From Isoetes taiwanensis (Eukaryota > Streptophyta > Lycopodiopsida > Isoetales > Isoetaceae), in contig JAJEKV010000004.1 in the NCBI GenBank assembly GCA_021234155.1, forward strand, positions 12,928,716 through 12,992,715: a stretch of DNA of 64,000 nt. The letters are read 5' to 3'. Below the pieces are notes generated by a model. That model searched no databases. It had not been told where the DNA came from and saw only the letters and a list, made by a program, of their open reading frames with translations. A program made the translations under genes and the position numbers. Each line of letters starts with the position of its first letter. The first letter of the stretch is position 1. Below, in pieces: positions 57,760-64,000 of the stretch.

Positions 57760-60011
57760 CTAAAAGCAGAATTGCACATTGTCATTAGTCAAGAATGTAT
57801 CATGTAAATAAGAAGGTAAGCATATAAGAGAAGCATTACTAGATACCCAGGTCTGATGGTAAAACCAGAGAACAGAAATTCCTAAAAAAAATCCCGTCCA
57901 CACTAGCCTAAGCAGCAGCCTACTAGCCGTGACATCTACATGGGTCAATCCCCATTGTAGTCTTATCTGCCCATACTAGGAACAAGTTCCCTGATGGCAT
58001 CAGTCATCTCATAACCTTGGGTATCCAGTCTAAAGCCAAAGTGAACATGTAATTTAAACCATTGAACCTAGATCCACCCCAGTGGGTCCATAAACATGCA
58101 GACAGTGTAAAAAGAACAGGCCTAAGTAGCTTAAATCAGCATCACTCATCTTGTTCATCCAAAATGTTTAAATCATTGAAACAAGACGATCCTAAGTGGG
58201 TCCATAAATAAGTAGATAATGTCAAATAAATTAACCTGAGCATATTGACTCTAGATCAAACATGTAAGTACTGCCAAATATACCTACTAACCCTTAACGT
58301 TCTCATGTATTCATGTCTTTTTATGAAAGTCACATAGTTAGACCATTGCCAACTAATTTGTTCTTAAAATGGTATTCACGAACTATGATCCTGTTATGAA
58401 CTTTACAAACACTTATCCATTAAGTTTTTATACGAGTTTGAAGCATAAATCTCTTTCTCCCTTACAAGCCTTTCTTTCAGAAACTTAACCGTAACAAGTG
58501 TCCCATATCCTCTATATGCACGATCTATGTTACTAGTTTGAACACATGCTCATTATATTATATTACCTATGGCCACTGCTCCCCACTACTCAAACTGGAT
58601 ATCATGAAAGCATAACTACAGAGATTCCAGCGAAAAACTGTCTTCCAGCTATATGTCTTGGATTGTATTTATATCAATCAAATTACCATATGCCTCAAGT
58701 TTCCACACGTCACCATCTCATTGTTTGGATAGGAAAACAAACCATACATTCAATAGTTCTATGTGTTGCCACAAACTGGCTATAAGTTCCGCATAAAAAA
58801 AAAGGGAAAAAGGAAGACTTGCGGTCTTTGCTACCGTAAACCTCGTGGTCCCTTATCCTCTAAATGCATGATTTATGTTACTAGTGAACACGTGCTCATT
58901 ACATTAACTATGGCATCTGCTACCCATCACTCAAACTGGATATCATAAAAGCGAAACCATGGAAATTACAGTGAAAACTTTCTCCAAAACTATATATGGA
59001 TATTGTACTTATAGCAATTAAATTATTATACCTTATTTCGAGCTTTAAGTCATCATGTTTTCTCTGTTTGTATAAGAAACAATGATCATTCTATGGGTAC
59101 GCAGAGTCACTAAATGTTAAGTAATTTCGTATGAAAAATAGGGAGTATGCAGATAAACAATGCTATTATCGGAAATACAAAGATGAAATGCAAACTTCTC
59201 ATCCATTGTACCCATGAAAATTCAGGTTTCCTCATGTAACATTCTCATTGTTTGGATAAGAAAACAAACAACATATTGATATTTACATGTATTGCCACTA
59301 ATCGGCTATAAGTTACGCATATCAAAAATGAAAATTTGCGAGACATGCAGTCTTTGTTACCGATTTCGGGATCATCCATAGTTCTATGTATTGTTATTAA
59401 CCGGCTATAAGTTACGTATTGAAAAAAAAAGGGAACGTTATGCGGACTTGCGATCTTTGCTACGAAAAATGGTCATGAATTACGCCACTAAATGGTCATG
59501 AATTACGACTATGGTCATGAATGGTCATGAATTAAAAAAATAGGGAGTATGCGGATAAACCTCGCCACCATCGAAATACAACATGAAATGAAAGTTTCTC
59601 ATACAATTTTCTCATGAAAATTCAAGTTCCCACCTGTCATATTCTCATTGTTTGGATAGGAAAAATGGTGAAGATATTCAATAGATCTAAGTAGTGCCAC
59701 TAACGGCTATAAGTTCTCATAGAAAAAAGGAAAATATGCAGACTTGCAGTGCTGCTACCAGACTATCAACAAAATACAAAATTAATCTCATTGAGTTCAT
59801 ACTAAGGATCATGTCCCTATAGTCTCAATATTTAAGATTTCAACTGTATTAATAAACCGAGGTAAGTAAATCTTCCCTTAACAAAGGTTCACCTTTTGTA
59901 CCGGCTTCTCTCATGCGTGTAATCTTAGAACTCCATAAATATAATCCACGTATCCAGCCAGAACTTGAACTTGAAAGTAAAAAAGACAACAATAGGAAGA
60001 GAAACCGGTAC

Positions 60012-60122
60012 CTGCAGCCAAACAACACAACATTAGCACGAGAATGGTAATGAGTGAGGGGCCAAAAGGTACATTAGGTTTCTCAGCTTTTCGCTGGTCA
60101 CCTATTGTAGCCTTTTTTACCC
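60012..60122 (-). other. Exon-like segment with membrane stretch (copy B)
   Basis: This is the copy B counterpart of 52305-52414, with the same frame and donor. It lies upstream of the RT exons on the minus strand, so it could be one of their missing 5' exons. The reading phase to the next exon cannot be confirmed by eye. Confidence 0.4.
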
Positions 60123-60790
60123 TCAATTCAAAACCAAGCCAGAAAGTTTAAAGCCTAAACATTATCAAACTGAAGTAATCTCAACACGTCCCAGTGCATG
60201 GTTAATATTTATCAATCCTATTCCTGTAGTGCCATCTAAAAGCCTACTGTTATGTAACAGCAATAAGAACAATCCTGCTCATAGTCTATAACTTAAAAAA
60301 GGTTAACTTGGGAGGTATACAGATAGCAAAAAAGACTCTTATCTGAAAGCCCAACTGATTTACTCTTTAACATGGTTACCGGGAACGGCGTTCCGAACGT
60401 CGTTCCGGTTCCGAACACGTTCCGGGGCATGCCACGTTCCGGGAACATTTGTTCCCGTTCCAAAGGTGTATGTTACCGGGAACGCCGTTCCGACAACGTT
60501 CCGGTAAGTTGGGAACGTTGTTCCCAACTATAAAATTAATTTTGACCATTTCCTTCATCTTTTTTTTCTTATTTTTCACTTTTACTTTTGCAAATTTCGA
60601 TTTTGGTATGTTTTTTGGGCCTCTGATTCTGATATTCATTCGTAACAGGGCAGAAAAGCCCTTTTCATTTCCGCCTGAGTGGCCGGCCGGATACACAGAA
60701 CAGCTCGATCAGCTGGATTCGGTTTCGGTCAGTCAGCAGAGGAGGAGAGAAGCAAGCAGCAACGCAGCCCTTCCAAGTTCCAGTTCCAGT

Positions 60791-61982
60791 CATGGTTACC
60801 GGGAACGGCGTTCCGAACGTCGTTCCGGTTCCGGCACGCCCGGGGCATGCCGCGTTAAAGGGAACATTTGTTCCGTTCAAAAGTGTATGTTACAGGAACG
60901 CCGTTCGATTAACGTTCGGTAAGTTGGGAACGTTGTTCCCAACTATAAAATTAATTTTGACCATTTCCTTCATCTTTTTTTTTCTTATTTTTCACTTTTA
61001 CTTTTGCAAATTTCGATTTTGGTATGTTTTTTGGGCCTCTGATTCTGATATTCATTCGTAACAGGGCAGAAAAGCCCTTTTCATTTCCGCCTGAGTGGCC
61101 GGGCGGGATACGGAAACGGCTTCGATCGGTGGATTCGGTTTGGTCGGTCGGCCGAGAGGAGGAGAGAAGCAAGCGACAACGCTTGCCCTTCCAAGTTCAG
61201 TTCGGTCGGGGCTCGGACTCCAGAGATTAGGTAGAGGTAGAGAGCATAACAGTTCCATTTGCTGCCACATAACAGTTCCACATAACTGAAGTTCCATTTG
61301 CTGCCAGTGCACATAACAGTACATTGATTGAATCATTCTTAAGATATGTTCTTGTGCATTTATTTATTTCATTCACACTCATAGAGCTGAAGCAAAACTA
61401 GCATTTGATTGATTTTTGTGCATTTGTTTTGTTTATTGCTCTTTAGTTAAATGGAAGAAGAAGCAGAGCAAGAAGCTCCCATGCCAAAGAGAGCCAAGTT
61501 TAAGCGTGATGCATCGAAATGGTGGGATGAAGTGGATCTTGTTGGTGTTCCACCTACAACTGGTGGTGCCAGGAAGTGGTGTTGCAGATATTGCAAGAAA
61601 GAGAAGACTATTGTTTTAGCTACTTTATTATGAATATGTTTCGAGGCTATCATGCTATATATTTGCTATAATAGAAGATTTCTTTTTTATAATGATGGCT
61701 TAAGATATATTCGTCATAAAAGTTAAACTATGTGGTGTTTTTATGTTCATTTATAAGAATATGTAATATGGTAGAGCCTTATTTTCATTTGGCCATTATT
61801 ATACATCACCCTTTGACATTTTAAAATTGAAAACTAGTTCAATAGGTTAATTAACTCATGGGAACACCAAATCCATTTTCAAAATTTATTTTTTCCAAAG
61901 TTGGATGTTCCCGTTCCGAAGTGTTCCGGTTCCGAAATTTGGGGTGCCGTTCCAGTTCCCGTTCCGGTTCCGGGTAACCATG
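60791..61982 (+). mobile_element. Inner hAT element nested in its own family member
   Basis: A full 1192-bp copy with the same CATGGTTACC ends sits inside the outer element, flanked by 8-bp duplications GTTCCAGT (60783-60790 and 61983-61990). Its left 430 bp differs from the outer copy in clusters, while the right part is almost identical. Confidence 0.93.
61451..61633 (+). pseudogene. BED zinc-finger N-terminal fragment of a hAT transposase (inner copy)
   Basis: The ORF starts MEEEAEQEAPMPKRAKFKRD, with an acidic then basic stretch. It has Trp residues (KWWDEVDLV) and a CCRYCKK zinc-ligand pair typical of the beginning of a BED finger, then stops after about 60 codons. The second ligand pair and the catalytic domain are absent. 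Confidence 0.7.
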
Positions 61983-62234
61983 GTTCCAGTCAGGCTCCAG
62001 ACTCCAGAGATTAGGTAGAGGTAGAGAGCATAACAGTTCCATTTGCTGCCACATAACAGTTCCACATAACTGAAGTTCCATTTGCTGCCAGTGCACATAA
62101 CAGTACATTGATTGAATCATTCTTAAGGTATGTTCTTGTGCATTTATTTATTTCATTCACACTCATAGAGCTGAAGCAAAACTAGCATTTGATTGATTTT
62201 TGTGCATTTGTTTTGTTTATTGCTCTTTAGTTAA

Positions 62235-62459
62235 ATGGAAGAAGAAGCAGAGCAAGAAGCTCCCATGCCAAAGAGAGCCAAGTTTAAGCGTGATGCATCG
62301 AAATGGTGGGATGAAGTGGATCTTGTTGGTGTTCCACCTACAACTGGTGGTGCCAGGAAGTGGTGTTGCAGATATTGCAAGAAAGAGAAGACTATTGTTT
62401 TAGCTACTTTATTTATTATGAATATGTTTCGAGGCTATCATGCTATATATTTGCTATAA
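62235..62459 (+). pseudogene. BED zinc-finger N-terminal fragment of a hAT transposase (outer copy)
   Basis: Identical over the first 58 codons to the fragment in the inner element. A 4-bp difference (TTTATTATG against TTATG) changes the reading after that, giving a slightly longer ORF. It has the same missing domains. Confidence 0.7.
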
Positions 62460-62858
62460 TAGAAGATTTCTTTTTTATAATGATGGCTTAAGATATATTC
62501 GTCATAAAAGTTAAACTATGTGGTGTTTTTATGTTCATTTATAAGAATATGTAATATGGTAGAGCCTTATTTTCATTTGGCCATTATTATACATCACCCT
62601 TTGACATTTTAAAATTGAAAACTAGTTCAATAGGTTAATTAACTCATGGGAACACCAAATCCATTTTCAAAATTTATTTTTTCCAAAGTTGGATGTTCCC
62701 GTTCCGAAGTGTTCCGGTTCCGGTTCCGAAATTTGGGGTGCCGTTCCAGTTCCCGTTCCGGTTCCGGGTAACCATGCTCTTTAATAACCAGCATTACTTA
62801 TGCATGAGCCTGCAGCAAGCTATCATAAAAATTACATTTAGATACAACGGATCCAAAC

Positions 62859-63214
62859 CTGAATGTCCTCGAGTTCATTTTCACTGCCATCATCTTGTGT
62901 GTCTGGGACATTATCCCTGAAGTTTGAGCTTGCAAATCTGCTGCCCTCACCACTCTGCCTGCCCATATATTTCGGTTTATGGGCACCAGACCCTTGATGG
63001 CTTTGCCATGGACGTTTACCACCAGAATGAGCATCAGCATCCATATCGTCAGTCTTACTCCAAGACAAGCTCTAAGCTCGGTAGCAAGCCACTCTTCCTC
63101 TAAAACCTCTTTAGCATTAGAGCCAAATGGATATCCATCGAGATCGTATCCATCCGAGTAATCATCCATCTTATAGTAATCGTAGTTATCCCCGGGGCAT
63201 TTATTCCCACCCAT
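62859..63214 (-). other. Exon-like segment, acidic Tyr/Asp-rich start (copy B)
   Basis: Counterpart of 52738-53093, with ATG at 63214 and a donor at the left end. It is the most upstream candidate exon of the RT-element gene on the minus strand. The hAT insertion falls in the presumed intron after it. Confidence 0.4.
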
Positions 63215-63866
63215 TTATTTGTACCACAAGGATATCAACCCACGGACTACGGCATGCAATCTTATCTATTTAAGATCTTAGACATGACTTACGACTTGTA
63301 TACTACTTTTAAGATCTATAACCCGGAAAAAATTAAGTAGCGAGAGGCTATACAAATGTCGGGTATCGGACATTGAGTTCCGGTCCCCAACTGAATAGAA
63401 AGTTTTGCACCCGGCCTCTACTACTTTGGCGTCCAATCAGGTTTGTAGGCTTGGCGGTTCGGCTTCGTGTAGAAGGTCTCCACCTTTTCGATGCACTTTC
63501 CTTAAACTTTTGATCTAGTCATATTGTGGAGTTAAAATAAAAAGAACCTCGTTAATGCCTAAAAGATATCTTGGTACCTTGGTGCAATACAGCCAATTGT
63601 CTTAGACACCTAGTATATTAGGGATTGAAGCCATGCATCTGCTAAATCATGGCCCCATGGGTTAAACATATACAAGGTCCAGATAATTTGAAACCAGCAC
63701 TATGGGTTAGAATCATGGTGTGCACTCCCTTTGGTCTATGAGAAGATTTTTCATCATAGCTTAACTTTATCTTTAATAAACATGGTCCTACTGAAGCAAC
63801 CATGCCTAGTGCATTATTCATGTGCATGAATAAATAAACTTACCCATGAGTTAATTTACAAACATT

Positions 63867-64000
63867 AAAAAAAAAAAACTGCCCCTTCTCTAATACAATT
63901 CCACGTCGGTTTCCTAACAAAACCTAGGTGCCACCATCATCCAAATACGTATTTCAATACGAATACTACATTTAACCTTCCACAATCATATGTTAGAAAA
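63867..64000. repeat. A12 run and second copy of the 10475-type repeat, cut by the window end
   Basis: After 12 A residues the sequence matches 10477-10595 without interruption to the last base. The remainder of the repeat lies outside the window. Confidence 0.9.

Larger units (their letters stand above)
60371..62776 (+). mobile_element. Outer hAT element, split by a related copy
   Basis: It begins CATGGTTACCGGGAACGG and ends in the inverted CCGGTTCCGGGTAACCATG. It is flanked by 8-bp duplications CTCTTTAA (60363-60370, 62777-62784), as expected for the hAT superfamily. Without the nested copy (60791-61982) and its extra 8-bp duplicate it is about 1.2 kb. It carries only the start of a BED-type zinc-finger transposase, so it is non-autonomous. 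Confidence 0.93.
57900..63865. repeat. Long direct repeat, copy B (5' side of the RT gene on the minus strand)
   Basis: 57900-60370 plus 62785-63865 match copy A. It is interrupted by a hAT element. It stops inside an A run where copy A continues into the RT gene 3' end. Compared with copy A, the intervals 58800-59900 and 63230-63500 differ at nearly every CAG/CTG triplet but little elsewhere. Confidence 0.9.

Noticed and set aside
60951-61336. Overlapping minus-strand ORFs in the hAT elements
   Set aside because: They are opposite the GGAAC-rich ends and change frame between the inner and outer copies, so they are not maintained.
1-64000. CRISPR arrays, operons, bacterial promoters, rRNA or tRNA genes
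   Set aside because: I saw no regularly spaced short repeats, no bacterial gene organisation, and no cloverleaf or rRNA sequence. The spliced plant gene and retroelements indicate a nuclear genome.

Overview
The window is eukaryotic nuclear DNA from a land plant. It holds one host-type gene, a spliced FLX-like coiled-coil gene (2682-3913, minus), followed by about 59 kb of nested transposable elements. The mix of a Replitron-type HUH protein, a Penelope-like reverse transcriptase gene, gene-capturing Helitrons and a very long chromodomain Ty3 element suggests a large seed-free plant genome such as a fern. That is an inference; no marker here fixes the species.

Layout. 1-4.47 kb: FLX-like gene and flanks. 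4.47-8.0 kb: a candidate terminal-inverted-repeat (TIR) element carrying an 822-bp tandem duplication, then a small inverted-repeat MITE. 8.0-10.44 kb: a decayed Replitron-like HUH endonuclease gene on the minus strand. 10.44-11.85 kb: an A32 tract and a repeat whose start recurs at the right edge of the window. 11.85-45.91 kb: a tandem array of about 3.2-kb units. The first unit was split twice, by a 7-kb TIR transposon (12014-19043, with transposase and HAD-phosphatase gene remains) and by a 13.3-kb Ty3/chromovirus-type LTR retrotransposon (20577-33878). The fourth unit carries a 5'-truncated LINE. 45.93-63.87 kb: the parent element of the array, a multi-exon minus-strand gene with a Penelope-like RT domain (53913-57759) between two long direct repeats. 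One repeat is interrupted by a 4.26-kb Helitron with captured gene pieces, the other by a hAT element nested inside its own relative.

The standout is the LTR retrotransposon. Between its 5' LTR and gag it has an intact 418-codon ORF that begins with the histone H3 tail (ARTKQTARK) and ends in a complete, gap-free H3 histone fold of 88 residues, joined by about 280 residues of charged linker. This ORF and a second, broken ORF with a strongly acidic stretch are each preceded by two near-identical 65-67-nt hairpins and a TATA box. The element therefore appears to contain two promoter modules of the same design, apart from its LTR, driving an H3-like protein and an unknown partner. The same element has a chromodomain-like segment after its integrase.

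A caution on the sequence itself: near-identical repeat copies differ in dense clusters at CAG/CTG triplets, which are rewritten as CG-containing strings with small indels. This looks like context-dependent sequencing error, perhaps at CHG-methylated cytosines, and some frameshifts reported below may be artefacts.
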